From the NCBI RefSeq assembly GCF_000374005.1, contig NZ_KB893171.1, positions 76,157 through 140,156 on the forward strand: a stretch of 64,000 bases of DNA, read 5' to 3'. The stretch is from Kiloniella laminariae DSM 19542 (GTDB taxonomy: Bacteria; Pseudomonadota; Alphaproteobacteria; Kiloniellales; Kiloniellaceae). The notes beneath the pieces were generated by a model. The model searched no databases and was not told the origin of the DNA. It worked only from the letters and a program-made list of their open reading frames with translations. A program made the position numbers and the translations under genes. Below are positions 1-8,828 of this stretch, piece after piece. Positions within the stretch are counted from its first letter, which is position 1. Every line of letters begins with the position of its first letter.

Positions 1-83
1 AAGGCAAACCCGGGACCGACGAACAGCATTAAAAGGATTCTACAGCAGAAGGACCCGCAGGTGTTATCATTCTCATTGTCCTC

Positions 84-102
84 AACCGCAGATACTGCGG
101 TT
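84..102. promoter_or_regulatory. 19-bp perfect inverted repeat, candidate operator
   Basis: Eight-base arms AACCGCAG and CTGCGGTT flank a 3-base spacer ATA. It lies about 40 bp upstream of the candidate promoter of the Lrp/AsnC-type gene at 292. The short spacer and lack of a following T-run argue against a terminator and for a protein-binding site. Lrp-family proteins often bind near their own genes, so autoregulation is possible, but that is inference. Confidence 0.4.
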
Positions 103-141
103 AAAAATTAGGATACGAAATTTTATGCGGCTTTGTGAAAG

Positions 142-170
142 TTGTTTCCTGAAAAGTAGAAAATTGTAAT
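142..170 (+). promoter_or_regulatory. candidate sigma70 promoter of the Lrp/AsnC regulator gene
   Basis: TTGTTT (142-147) and TGTAAT (165-170) are separated by 17 bp. Each hexamer matches the consensus at four or five positions. The predicted transcript would carry a leader of roughly 115 nt before the ATG at 292. Only sequence match supports this. Confidence 0.35.
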
Positions 171-291
171 ATTGTTAGGGTGTTCCGCTCTAGAGTGTTC
201 ATAACAAGGGTTTTTGGGGCGAAACGCAGGTAAGGTTGATTTTGCAAACATTACCTGGGATGTCGGGATTTCTTTTCTCTGTGGAGATAAA

Positions 292-780
292 ATGACGAAG
301 AATCTGCAGCTGGATAAAATGGACCAGAAGATTCTGTCCATTCTCCAGAAGGAAGCGCGGATTACCAATCAGGAGCTGTCGGAACGGGTCAATCTCTCTC
401 CCAGTTCTTGCCTGAACCGAGTCAGAAAGCTAGAGGAACGAGGCCTTATTGGCCCCTTTTTCGGTATGGTTGATTTGGAAAGGGTTTGCCGATCGGTGAT
501 GGTGATTGCGACAGTCACTCTCAAGGATCACAGCCGGGAACAGTTTAAGGCATTCCAGGATTATGTTCAGGACATTCCCGAGGTGGTGGAATGTTATATG
601 GTCAGCGGATCTTTTGACTTTTGCCTGCGGATTGTTGCGCCAGACATGGCCCGCTATAACGAGATCAATGATTACCTGCTTGATGCGACCGAAACACAGG
701 GCGTGATGAACATCAGCTCCCACGTCGTGCTGAATACCTCAAAACATTTCTCGGGCTATCCGATCGATCGTCTGTTGTAA
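292..780 (+). CDS. Lrp/AsnC family transcriptional regulator
   Basis: 162-residue protein of standard Lrp/AsnC length. An N-terminal winged helix-turn-helix (about residues 7-60, including LDKMDQKILSILQ and NLSPSSCLNRVRKLEE) is followed by a RAM/AsnC ligand-binding domain (about 70-150, with VVECYMVSGSFDFCLRIVAPD). I chose ATG 292 over an upstream in-frame start at 214 because a GGAG ribosome site lies just before it and the family normally begins close to the first helix. Such proteins usually sense amino acids and control amino-acid transport or catabolism; the target here is unknown. It converges with the moeB-like gene, whose stop is 15 bp away. Confidence 0.9.
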   Translation: MTKNLQLDKMDQKILSILQKEARITNQELSERVNLSPSSCLNRVRKLEERGLIGPFFGMVDLERVCRSVMVIATVTLKDHSREQFKAFQDYVQDIPEVVECYMVSGSFDFCLRIVAPDMARYNEINDYLLDATETQGVMNISSHVVLNTSKHFSGYPIDRLL

Positions 781-795
781 GCAGACCCTAGAGTT

Positions 796-1590
796 TTAGT
801 TCGCGGGCGCTTTATTCCCGCAAAGGCTACAGGCGGGGTCTCGCCGGGTTCTCATCCGGTGAAAGCTTGTGCCAAGGGCATCGTAAAGCAACAGGTTGTT
901 GCTCAGGCTCTCGCCGATTCCCAGCAGTTCTTTGATCACCTCAATAGCTTGCAGGCTACCCATGGTGCCAGCCAGGGCACCGAGGACACCGACATCGGCA
1001 CAGCTGCCTTTTTCGGCAATCTGTTCGTTACCGAAGAGGCAACGGTAGCAGGGTTTGTCTCCTTTTTCGAAAGCGCGAAAACTTGTCAGTTGTCCTTCGA
1101 AACGCATGATGGCGGCCGAAACCAGGGGTTTCTTCTGGCGGTAACAGGCATCGTTGACCAGATAACGGGTATTGAAGTTGTCACATCCGTCAGCAACAAG
1201 GTCGTAAGCTTCGACGATCTGATCCACATTGGCGGAGTTCAGGCGCAAGGCGTGGGGCTGAAAGGTAATATCCGGGTTCAGTGCTTTGAGCCGTATGAGG
1301 GCTGAATCGACCTTGGGCTGATCAATCGCAGCAACATCGTGCAGGATCTGACGCTGGAGATTGGAAAGATCGACGCTGTCGTCATCAACAAAGCCGAGGG
1401 TGCCAATTCCTGCAGCTGCAAGATACAGCAACAGGGGGGAGCCCAGTCCTCCTGCACCGATAACCAGCACCTTGGCGTTCAGCAGCTTTAGCTGACCTTC
1501 TTCTGCGATTTCCGGCAAGACCAGGTGACGGGCATAGCGTTCAATCTGCTTATCAGAAAGCTCATCATCAGTTGTTGTTGTCTTGGTCAC
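796..1590 (-). CDS. moeB: MoeB/HesA/ThiF-type E1-like adenylyltransferase
   Basis: 264 residues. The nucleotide-binding motif GAGGLG is at 45-50, the DGCDN segment at about 134-138, and a zinc site is formed by Cys181/Cys184 and Cys254/Cys257; the CADVGV segment follows at 197. The family adenylates the C-terminal glycine of a ubiquitin-like sulfur carrier (MoaD, ThiS or similar) for molybdopterin or thiamine synthesis. No rhodanese domain is fused, and the length suits MoeB. It is the last gene of a minus-strand run, 36 bp after cysK. No sulfur carrier protein is encoded nearby, so MoeB versus ThiF/HesA assignment rests on family resemblance alone. Confidence 0.88.
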   Translation of the reverse strand: MTKTTTTDDELSDKQIERYARHLVLPEIAEEGQLKLLNAKVLVIGAGGLGSPLLLYLAAAGIGTLGFVDDDSVDLSNLQRQILHDVAAIDQPKVDSALIRLKALNPDITFQPHALRLNSANVDQIVEAYDLVADGCDNFNTRYLVNDACYRQKKPLVSAAIMRFEGQLTSFRAFEKGDKPCYRCLFGNEQIAEKGSCADVGVLGALAGTMGSLQAIEVIKELLGIGESLSNNLLLYDALGTSFHRMRTRRDPACSLCGNKAPAN

Positions 1591-1626
1591 GATCTTTAGG
1601 GGCCTGTAATTGAGCTTGCGTGGAGC

Positions 1627-2598
1627 TTAGTTATTTTCGAACAGATCGGTGCTGAGATAGCGTTCAGCAAACGAAGGCAAAATCGCAACGATCTGTTTTC
1701 CTGCCATTTCTGGACGGGCGCCAATTTCCAAAGCTGCGGCAAGGGCTGCGCCAGAGGATATTCCGACAGGAAGACCTTCAAGGGCTGCTGCTTCCCGACC
1801 CATCCGGAAGGCGGTGTCATTGCCAATTCGGACGACTTCATCGATCAGGCGGGTTTCGAGAATGGTGGGAATAAAGCCAGCCCCGATACCCTGGATTTTG
1901 TGCGGTCCCGGTTGTCCCCCTGAAAGCACAGGGCTGTCCTCCGGTTCCACCGCGATCATTTTGATGTCCGGGTTTAGCTCTTTCAGAACCGAGCCTACTC
2001 CGGTCAAAGTCCCGCCAGTTCCAATACCGCACACCACCATATCGACCTTGCCATCGGTATCGCGCCAGATTTCCTCTGCGGTTGTCACGCGGTGAATAGC
2101 GGGATTAGCCGGGTTGAGAAACTGTTGAGGCATGACGGCTTTGGGGAGTTCCTTTACCAGTGCTTCAGCCCGGGCAACGGCTCCGCCAATACCGAGAGAT
2201 CCTTCCGTCAGAACCAGTTCAGCCCCGAGGTGGCGCAGCATCTTGCGCCGTTCGGATGACATGGTTTCTGGCATGGTCAGGATCAGTTTATAACCTTTGG
2301 CAGCACAAACAAAAGCCAGAGCAATACCTGTGTTGCCGCTGGTCGGCTCTATTATGACTGTTTCCGGATCAATCTCTCCAGCTTCCTCCAGCGCTTCGAT
2401 CATGGCAAAACCGATCCGGTCCTTGATTGATGCGAGAGGATTGAAAAACTCGCATTTACCGAGAATTTCTGCTTTTGAATCATGGTTATCGGCGAGTTTC
2501 TTCAAACGCACCAATGGTGTCGCACCGATGGTATCAAGAATCGAATCGTAGATTTTACCCCGGAAAGAGGCAGCGCTTTTATTGCTCTCGGTCTTCAT
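1627..2598 (-). CDS. cysK: cysteine synthase (O-acetylserine sulfhydrylase)
   Basis: 323 residues, normal CysK length. It makes L-cysteine from O-acetylserine and sulfide with a pyridoxal phosphate cofactor. The PLP lysine lies in NPLASIKDR (Lys59), the substrate loop TSGNTG at about 86-91, and the glycine-rich phosphate-binding motif [10 protein letters not shown] near 190. The C-terminal GISSGAA segment is also typical. It sits between an Rrf2-type regulator (36 bp upstream) and the moeB-like gene, on the same strand, suggesting co-transcription and a sulfur-related regulatory unit. Confidence 0.93.
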   Translation of the reverse strand: MKTESNKSAASFRGKIYDSILDTIGATPLVRLKKLADNHDSKAEILGKCEFFNPLASIKDRIGFAMIEALEEAGEIDPETVIIEPTSGNTGIALAFVCAAKGYKLILTMPETMSSERRKMLRHLGAELVLTEGSLGIGGAVARAEALVKELPKAVMPQQFLNPANPAIHRVTTAEEIWRDTDGKVDMVVCGIGTGGTLTGVGSVLKELNPDIKMIAVEPEDSPVLSGGQPGPHKIQGIGAGFIPTILETRLIDEVVRIGNDTAFRMGREAAALEGLPVGISSGAALAAALEIGARPEMAGKQIVAILPSFAERYLSTDLFENN

Positions 2599-2634
2599 GG
2601 TTGCTCACTAAATCAACCCAGGAGACCTGCCCGA

Positions 2635-3093
2635 TCAAATACTGAAATCGGGCATGGCAGCAGTTGCCTCACTGGGGATGTTTTGTTTACGGGCGTCGTC
2701 ACAGAGCTGCTCAATTGTAATATTGTCGAAACGCTCCATTATTTCCCGTTGCATGTCAACCCAGATGGGTCTGACCACCCCAACCCCGATTTCGGATCCA
2801 TCGTTTTCGTTGGCCGGGTCATTTGCCCCTTCGAGATCCCTGACAACGCGGATGATATCCCCCACAGAAATGCGTCTGCGTTCCCGGGCGAGACGATAGC
2901 CACCCTTGGGTCCGCGCTGTCCGGCAAGAATGCCATTATGCACCAGTTGCTGCAGAACCTGTTCAAGATATCTGCGGGGAATCCCTTCCCGTTTGGATAT
3001 TTCAGTAGAGCGCACGGGCTGTGACCCCGCGTGGTAAGCGATATCCACTACTGCTTCTATGGCGAAGAGCAGCTTTTTTGAAAGCCGAAGCAT
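2635..3093 (-). CDS. Rrf2 family transcriptional regulator (CymR-like)
   Basis: 152 residues with an N-terminal winged helix (LSKKLLFAIEAVVDIAYH, then IPRRYLEQVLQQL and GPKGGYRLAR) typical of Rrf2 proteins. I took ATG 3093 because the family consensus begins MxxLSKK; an upstream in-frame start at 3183 would add 30 unrelated residues. IscR-type iron-sulfur regulators carry three clustered cysteines around residues 90-105; this protein has a single Cys near the C-terminus, so it probably does not bind an Fe-S cluster. Its position directly before cysK recalls CymR, the cysteine regulator of Firmicutes that partners CysK. That functional link is inference. Confidence 0.88.
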   Translation of the reverse strand: MLRLSKKLLFAIEAVVDIAYHAGSQPVRSTEISKREGIPRRYLEQVLQQLVHNGILAGQRGPKGGYRLARERRRISVGDIIRVVRDLEGANDPANENDGSEIGVGVVRPIWVDMQREIMERFDNITIEQLCDDARKQNIPSEATAAMPDFSI

Positions 3094-3098
3094 GTTTT

Positions 3099-3563
3099 TT
3101 AGTCTCCCTGGACCATTGCACCCGTCGAGCCAAAACCACCATCCCCGCGTATTGTTTGATCCAGCGAGGTTACCGGCTGCCATCCTGCCTGAAGACAGGG
3201 AGCGATCACCATCTGGGCTATTTTACTGCCTCTTTGTATGGTGAAGGGTTCGTGCCCGAGATTAATCATGATGACGCCGATTTCTCCGCGGTAATCAGCG
3301 TCAATTGTCCCCGGCGTATTTACCAGGGTAATGCCGTGCTTCAGGGCCAGTCCAGACCGGGGTCTGATCTGGGCCTCGTAACCGGCGGGCAAAGCGATGG
3401 AAAGCGCCGTAGGGATCAAAGTGCGATCCCCGGGTGCCAGCTCCATCGGTTCTTCAATCGCCGCAAGAAGATCCATCCCTGCAGATTGTGGTGTCGCATA
3501 GCCGGGGAGCGGCAAGCCCTTTCCGTGAGGGAGTTGAACTACAGCTATGCTCAAGGTGGTCAT
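3099..3563 (-). CDS. dut: deoxyuridine 5'-triphosphate nucleotidohydrolase (dUTPase)
   Basis: 154 residues, full trimeric dUTPase. It converts dUTP to dUMP and pyrophosphate, limiting uracil in DNA and feeding thymidylate synthesis. All five motifs are recognisable: [31 protein letters not shown] with the catalytic aspartate, RGSKIAQMV, and the glycine-rich GGFGSTG tail. It follows coaBC by 33 bp and precedes the Rrf2 gene by 5 bp. The coaBC-dut pairing is widespread in proteobacteria. Confidence 0.95.
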   Translation of the reverse strand: MTTLSIAVVQLPHGKGLPLPGYATPQSAGMDLLAAIEEPMELAPGDRTLIPTALSIALPAGYEAQIRPRSGLALKHGITLVNTPGTIDADYRGEIGVIMINLGHEPFTIQRGSKIAQMVIAPCLQAGWQPVTSLDQTIRGDGGFGSTGAMVQGD

Positions 3564-3596
3564 TCGGATCTTTCAGCGGCCCTGATAAATTTATTA

Positions 3597-4808
3597 TCAG
3601 GTATTGAGTTTCAGTTTTTCGATAATTCGCCGGGCCAGTTTTTCTGCCACAGCGTTTTTGGTCATGGTTTCCCAGCTTTCACTTCCGGTCTGGTCAACCA
3701 GTAAAACGGTGTTGTTGTCTCCGCCAAAAGTGCCGGTTTCCGGCGAAACATCATTGGCGACTATCCAGTCACAGCCCTTGCGGGCAAGTTTGGATTTTGC
3801 ATTTTCTTCAACAGCTTCGGTTTCTGCAGCAAATCCGATAACCAGCCCCGGACGGCTCGGGCCCACTCTGGAGATACTGGCCAGAATATCGGGGTTGAGG
3901 GCGAAGTTAAGTTTGGGGAGATTAGCGCCGGGTGTCTTTTTAAGCTTTGCACCGGCGATCTTGTCGACCCGCCAGTCGGCGACGGCTGCGGCGCAGACAG
4001 CGATGTCGGCAGGAAGGCTTTTTTCACAGGCCGCAAGCATCTCGAGTGCACTTTGGACGGCTATTCTGGTTACCCCGGCAGGACAAGAGAGATGGGTCGG
4101 GCCAGATACCAGCGTGACATCGGCCCCCAGCTTTTGCAGAGCAGCGGCAATAGCATAACCCTGTTTCCCCGAGGAATGGTTGGCAATATAGCGAACCGGG
4201 TCAATCGCCTCATGTGTAGGGCCCGCGGTTACCAAGGCCCGAATACCCTCCAGAGGTGCTGTCGATGGTGTAAAGTAATCGGTAATTGCCGCCAGGATCT
4301 CTGCCGGTTCGGCCATGCGGCCAGGACCAAACTCCCCACAAGCCATGTCCCCGTCATTGGGGCCAATCATCCTGATCCCGCGCTGTTCCAATTTTACAAC
4401 ATTTTCCTGTGTTGCAGGATGGTTCCACATGCGCACGTTCATGGAAGGCGCGACAAGGGTGTCCTTGTCAGTGGCAAGCAGGATCGTCGAGGCAAGATCA
4501 TCAGCTCTTCCCTGGGCCATTTTCGCCAGAAAATCAGCTGTGGCAGGGGCAACGACGACCAGATCAGCCTGGCGAGAAAGCTGGATATGGCCGATTTCGG
4601 TTTCATCGGTCAGAGAGAAGAGCTCGCCATAGGTTTTCTCGCCCGTGAGGGCCGAGACGGAAAGAGGCGTGACAAATTCTGCCCCCGATTTTGTCAGAAC
4701 AGCACGAACAAAAACTCCGGCCTCTCGCAAACGGCGAATAAGCTCCAGAGATTTGTATGCAGCTATTCCACCGGTAATGACCAGCAGAACTCGTTTACCT
4801 GATATCAT
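3597..4808 (-). CDS. coaBC: bifunctional phosphopantothenoylcysteine decarboxylase / phosphopantothenate-cysteine ligase
   Basis: 403 residues, the usual CoaBC length. The N-terminal CoaC flavoprotein half (about 1-185) shows VLLVITGGIAAYK, PSMNVRMW and the catalytic-loop cysteine in MACGEFGPGRMAEP. The C-terminal CoaB ligase half starts near RALVTAGPTHEAIDPVRYI with NHSSGKQG. It performs two steps of coenzyme A synthesis, joining cysteine to phosphopantothenate and decarboxylating the product. It lies between ubiB (108 bp upstream) and dut on the same strand. Confidence 0.96.
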   Translation of the reverse strand: MISGKRVLLVITGGIAAYKSLELIRRLREAGVFVRAVLTKSGAEFVTPLSVSALTGEKTYGELFSLTDETEIGHIQLSRQADLVVVAPATADFLAKMAQGRADDLASTILLATDKDTLVAPSMNVRMWNHPATQENVVKLEQRGIRMIGPNDGDMACGEFGPGRMAEPAEILAAITDYFTPSTAPLEGIRALVTAGPTHEAIDPVRYIANHSSGKQGYAIAAALQKLGADVTLVSGPTHLSCPAGVTRIAVQSALEMLAACEKSLPADIAVCAAAVADWRVDKIAGAKLKKTPGANLPKLNFALNPDILASISRVGPSRPGLVIGFAAETEAVEENAKSKLARKGCDWIVANDVSPETGTFGGDNNTVLLVDQTGSESWETMTKNAVAEKLARRIIEKLKLNT

Positions 4809-4916
4809 AATGGACTGATTGATTTCACGGTTTATTTCACGGTGAGATTTCGTAAATACTGAATTCGATTTTTTGGATAAAACGAGTCAATGTCAACAAA
4901 AGATTGTTAATAAAGG

Positions 4917-6485
4917 TTAACCATAAAACAATATAAAGTTCACGGTAAATCCAATCGAGAAGGCCAAACTGGCGATGGCAAGAATAAAAGCCCAGCGGGC
5001 TGTGCCGCTGCTTTCCTTGTGAAAGTCCTGAATTGTCTCGCTGTGGAGCCGTAATCCGCTTTGCGAAAACTTCTCGCTTGCTGCTTCCAGATTGTTGATA
5101 AGTCGGGGCAATTTCTCCAGACTTCCTGAAAGCGTTGTTATCCCCTCGCGAACACGAGCCTCAGGGCCGCGGTTTTTGAGAATCCAGTCTTCGACCAGCG
5201 GCTGGGCCAAAGACCAGAGGTTCAGATTTTCATCCAGGCTGCGGCTGACACCTTCTGCCATCACCATATTTTTCTGCAATAACAGCAGGTGTGGCTGAAT
5301 CGTCATGTCAAAAGATTCTGCAAGATGGAGCATCTGGCCCAGCATTTTGGCAAAGGAAAAATGACTTAAGTCTTTTCCCATGATCGGTTGGCAGACCGAG
5401 CGCAGGGCCTGGGCAAATGTTTCAATAGACTGGTTCGCCGGAATGAGGCCAGCTGTGACATGAGCCTCAGCAAGTTTGACATAATTCTCGCGCAGCAGGG
5501 CAACCAGCATGTCGGCAAGGAAAAACCGGGTGTTCTTATCAAGCCTGCCCATAATGCCGAAGTCGACTGCAACGAGGCGGCCATCTTCTCCGACAAACAT
5601 ATTGCCGGGGTGCTGATCACCATGGAAGAAACCGTCACGGAAAACCTGGTTGAAGAAGATGGCGGCGGCACGTGTCAGAACTTCTTCCAAGTCGTGTCCT
5701 GCTGCCAACAAAGCTGATCGATCATTAAGAGGAATGCCTTCAATCCTGCTCATGGTCAGGACGCGGCGGCTGGTACGGTCCCAGTCAATTGTCGGTGTGT
5801 CATAGGAAAAGTCGTCAGCGAAATTTTCTGCCAGTTCGCATGCTCCGGCAGCTTCCATGCGCAAGTCCATTTCGAGCCGGACAGTATCATGAAAAGTTTG
5901 CACGACCTCGGTCAGACGAAAGCGACGAAGTGAAGGGCGATTTTTTTCCAGCAGAGAAGCGAGGCTATAGAAAAGTTTCAGATCTTTGCGGAAGCTCTCC
6001 TCAACGCCGGGGCGCAATACCTTGACAGCGACAGCTTCACCCTCTGCCGTTTCGGCAAAGTGGACCTGTGCTATTGAGGCAGCAGAGATCGCGTCGAGAT
6101 CAAATGACAGGAACAGCTGATCGAGATCCTTGCCAAGTTCTTTTTCGATAATGCTTTTGGCAAGAGAGCCGTCAAAGGGCGAGAGCTGATCCTGTAGCTG
6201 GGCAAGATCGGTCGCCAGCTGTTCTCCAAGGAGATCTGCTCGGGTTGAAAGAAACTGGCCGAGTTTGATGAAACTAGGTCCCAGTTCGGTCAGGGCGCGG
6301 GCAAGTTTTTCTCCGGGACGTCCCGGGGTATTGCGCCTGGACAGTTTCCGTCCCCACCAGACGGCAACAGCTGCGAGCTGACCGGGGACAAGCCGTTCCT
6401 CCTCAAAAGCAGCCAGAGCATCATGGCGAGCCAGCGTCCGTGCAATCCGCATCAAACGGAGAAGGGTTGCGATCTTTTCAAACAT
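4917..6485 (-). CDS. ubiB: UbiB, ubiquinone biosynthesis atypical kinase/ATPase
   Basis: 522 residues of the ABC1/ADCK/UbiB family. The KxGQ motif is in FIKLGQFLSTRADLL, the kinase-like catalytic region includes HGDQHPGNMF and VAVDFGIMGRLD, and the C-terminus has two hydrophobic segments (WAFILAIASLAFSIGF and following) that anchor it in the inner membrane. UbiB supports coenzyme Q assembly, probably through ATPase-driven extraction of lipid intermediates. It is 53 bp downstream of ubiE and upstream of coaBC, a common alphaproteobacterial order. Confidence 0.95.
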   Translation of the reverse strand: MFEKIATLLRLMRIARTLARHDALAAFEEERLVPGQLAAVAVWWGRKLSRRNTPGRPGEKLARALTELGPSFIKLGQFLSTRADLLGEQLATDLAQLQDQLSPFDGSLAKSIIEKELGKDLDQLFLSFDLDAISAASIAQVHFAETAEGEAVAVKVLRPGVEESFRKDLKLFYSLASLLEKNRPSLRRFRLTEVVQTFHDTVRLEMDLRMEAAGACELAENFADDFSYDTPTIDWDRTSRRVLTMSRIEGIPLNDRSALLAAGHDLEEVLTRAAAIFFNQVFRDGFFHGDQHPGNMFVGEDGRLVAVDFGIMGRLDKNTRFFLADMLVALLRENYVKLAEAHVTAGLIPANQSIETFAQALRSVCQPIMGKDLSHFSFAKMLGQMLHLAESFDMTIQPHLLLLQKNMVMAEGVSRSLDENLNLWSLAQPLVEDWILKNRGPEARVREGITTLSGSLEKLPRLINNLEAASEKFSQSGLRLHSETIQDFHKESSGTARWAFILAIASLAFSIGFTVNFILFYG

Positions 6486-6538
6486 GACTGCTCTTTAAAA
6501 TACCAAATGAGGGGTGGAAAAGAAACTTGAGGTCGGTT

Positions 6539-7378
6539 CTAGATACGCCATCCACAATGTATTGCAGCGACACCACCGGTATAGTTGCGATAGCTGCATT
6601 GCTCAAAACCAGCAGCAGTCATCATGCGGATCAGGTCATCCTGTGGCGGGAAGCGACGAATGGATTCTGCCAGATATTGGTATGACTCGCGGTCATTGGC
6701 GATCAGCTGCCCCATAGTCGGCAAAATCTTAAAGGAGTACTGATCATAGATTTCGCTCAGCACGGGCAGAACAACCTGGCTGAACTCAAGGCAGAAGAAA
6801 CGTCCTCCTGGTTTGAGGACCCGACGGGCTTCTGACAAGGCTTTGTCGATATGTGTGACGTTGCGTAGACCAAAGGCAATTGTATAGGAGTTCATGCTGC
6901 GGTCCGGAAAGGGAAGGCTTTCAGCATTGCCGCAAGTCCAGCTGATACCCTGAACAATACCTTGATCGATTGCACGATCCCTTCCTACCAACATCATATC
7001 GGGAGTCAGGTCGCACACGGTGACTGGCCCAGCCAGCTCGCGGCCAACCTGATCAATGACTCTCAGGGCGATATCACCCGTCCCACCAGCTACATCCAGA
7101 TGTGCTTCGCCTGCTCGGGGGTTCAGCCAGTCGATAAGAGATGTTTTCCAGAGACGGTGAATGCCGCCACTCATCAGATCATTCATCAGATCATAGTTGC
7201 GAGCAACACTTTCAAAAACGCCCCTGACCCGATTGCGCTTTTCGTTTATCGGAACTTCACTGTACCCAAAGTGGGTTGTGTCAGAGGTGAAATTTTCCGG
7301 AGTATTTTCCATGGTATTGTCCTGGGTATCGTCCCGGATATTGTCTTGTGAGTGGTAGGTGTTTTGTTTGTCTGCCAT
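6539..7378 (-). CDS. ubiE: UbiE, demethylmenaquinone / 2-polyprenyl-benzoquinol C-methyltransferase
   Basis: About 279 residues. The class I SAM-binding motif DVAGGTGDIALR and the UbiE signatures YTIAFGLRNV and RRVLKPGGRFFCLEFS are present. It methylates the quinone ring during ubiquinone synthesis. An upstream in-frame TTG at 7405 is possible, but ATG 7378 is the more conventional start. The first 35 or so residues are asparagine- and threonine-rich with the repeated pattern DNIRDDTQDNTMENTPEN and are not part of the catalytic fold. It is divergent from mutM and heads a minus-strand gene run reaching to position 796. Confidence 0.93.
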   Translation of the reverse strand: MADKQNTYHSQDNIRDDTQDNTMENTPENFTSDTTHFGYSEVPINEKRNRVRGVFESVARNYDLMNDLMSGGIHRLWKTSLIDWLNPRAGEAHLDVAGGTGDIALRVIDQVGRELAGPVTVCDLTPDMMLVGRDRAIDQGIVQGISWTCGNAESLPFPDRSMNSYTIAFGLRNVTHIDKALSEARRVLKPGGRFFCLEFSQVVLPVLSEIYDQYSFKILPTMGQLIANDRESYQYLAESIRRFPPQDDLIRMMTAAGFEQCSYRNYTGGVAAIHCGWRI

Positions 7379-7496
7379 TTGAATGTCCAGCCGCTTTCGG
7401 CGCAATTTTCTTGCAGTGACCCGTGCAAAGCTCTTTTGCCTATCTGGTTGAATGATATAGTACCGCAGCTAGTCGAACGCAAAGGAAAACAGGGTT

Positions 7497-8351
7497 ATGC
7501 CAGAGCTCCCCGAAGTAGAAACCGTGATGCGGGGTTTGCGCCCGAGTCTGGAGGGCCGTCTCTTCAGGAAGGTGATTCAGCGCCGGGACAAGTTACGTTT
7601 TCCCTTGCCTGAAAATTTTGCCCAAAGAATAACCGGTCGTCGTGTTGTAAAGCTGGCACGGCGCGCAAAATATGTGCTGATTTATCTTGATGACGGGATG
7701 GTGTTCTTCTTCCATCTCGGTATGTCCGGGCGGATGACGATCCTGCCGAGGGTCACCAGCGGGGAGCAGCGACCCGATCTGGACCCGCATGATCATGTGA
7801 TTTTTGAAACTGATGAGGGGGAAGAGATCCGTTATTGTGACCCCCGTCGTTTTGGGATGATGGATCTTGTGGCGGAAGCGGATCTGTTTCAACACAAGGC
7901 GTTTCGGGATATTGGTCCCGAGCCTTTGGGAAACGGTTTTAATGGGCCGATATTTTCTGACAGACTCAAAAACAAGAAGAATTCGATCAAGGCGGCCTTG
8001 TTGGATCAGCGGGTTGTTGCAGGAATTGGTAATATTTATGCCTGCGAGGCGCTGTATCTTTCTCGCATATCGCCAGAGCGTTCGGCCGGATCCGTTCAGG
8101 GAGCTGAAGCAGATCTTTTGGCTACGACAATAAAGAGTGTACTAACCCGTGCGATTGAAGCAGGGGGCTCGAGCTTGCGTGATTATGTTCAGGCAACGGG
8201 AGAGCTGGGGTATTTTCAGCATTCCTGGGCGGTGTATGGCCGAGAAGGGGAGCCCTGTCGGCAGTGTGGAGAAGAGACTGAGGCTTCAGTGATCACCCGA
8301 GTGCAACAAAGCGGGCGGTCTACTTTCTTCTGTCCTGGGTGCCAACACTGA
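7497..8351 (+). CDS. mutM: formamidopyrimidine-DNA glycosylase
   Basis: 284 residues. The mature N-terminus PELPEVETVMRGL carries the catalytic proline (residue 2) and glutamate (residue 3), and the C-terminus has the zinc finger with CRQC and CPGC pairs. The helix-two-turn-helix segment includes AGIGNIYACEALY. It removes 8-oxoguanine and ring-opened purines and cleaves the abasic site. It is divergent from ubiE, and its stop overlaps the next gene's start by one base, implying translational coupling. Confidence 0.96.
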   Translation: MPELPEVETVMRGLRPSLEGRLFRKVIQRRDKLRFPLPENFAQRITGRRVVKLARRAKYVLIYLDDGMVFFFHLGMSGRMTILPRVTSGEQRPDLDPHDHVIFETDEGEEIRYCDPRRFGMMDLVAEADLFQHKAFRDIGPEPLGNGFNGPIFSDRLKNKKNSIKAALLDQRVVAGIGNIYACEALYLSRISPERSAGSVQGAEADLLATTIKSVLTRAIEAGGSSLRDYVQATGELGYFQHSWAVYGREGEPCRQCGEETEASVITRVQQSGRSTFFCPGCQH

Positions 8352-8779
8352 TGTACAAGTTGATCATGTTTCGCCTGATCCCTTTACGCATTCTTGCCCC
8401 TGTCCTTCTGATGGCCGCCGTGCTTTCGTCAGGGATTTTTCGCGCTGAGAAGATTTTTGCTGCGACGGCTGAAGAATTCACAGCGGGCTTCTTTACGGGG
8501 AGTGATGGTGTTCCCGTCATGCCTGGAATGGACGAAATGCCTGAAATGGGTATGGTTTTCGATAAACCAGAAGGGCGTATCGTCGAGGGTTTTGCATCTG
8601 GTCTGGTGAATGAAAAAGAAATCCGGGAGTTCTACGGGCGAACTTTACCCCAGTTGGGCTGGACGGTCTTTGATGATGGTCTGTTCCAGCGCGAAGGGGA
8701 AATTCTCAGTATCGAGATTATAAAAGGTGTGGAAAATGGCAGATCTATTCTGCGAATTATTCTCGCGCCCTCGCAGTAA
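8351..8779 (+). CDS. conserved hypothetical secreted protein
   Basis: 142 residues if translation begins at ATG 8351, which overlaps the mutM stop as TGATG; an in-frame GTG at 8339 is the alternative. A hydrophobic N-terminal segment (IPLRILAPVLLMAAVLSSGIF) followed by an Ala-rich stretch looks like a signal peptide. The mature part is acidic and methionine-rich (VPVMPGMDEMPEMGMVFD), then has a domain beginning RIVEGFASG that looks like a small alpha/beta fold. No function is recognised. Placement between mutM and an enoyl-CoA hydratase suggests co-transcription with mutM. Confidence 0.75.
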   Translation: MYKLIMFRLIPLRILAPVLLMAAVLSSGIFRAEKIFAATAEEFTAGFFTGSDGVPVMPGMDEMPEMGMVFDKPEGRIVEGFASGLVNEKEIREFYGRTLPQLGWTVFDDGLFQREGEILSIEIIKGVENGRSILRIILAPSQ

Positions 8780-8828
8780 ACATTCGGCACTCTGCACCAG
8801 ATACTGAATTTAAGGAGCATCCCAGACT

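Noticed and set aside
1-62. Possible start of a minus-strand gene running off the left edge (ATG at 27-29, preceded by a short overlapping frame of about 15 codons)
   Set aside because: Only nine codons are visible and no ribosome site or recognisable motif supports it.
4906-4922. CtrA-like TTAATAAAGGTTAACC near the ubiB stop
   Set aside because: The spacing is 6 rather than 7 and it overlaps the end of ubiB; too weak to call.
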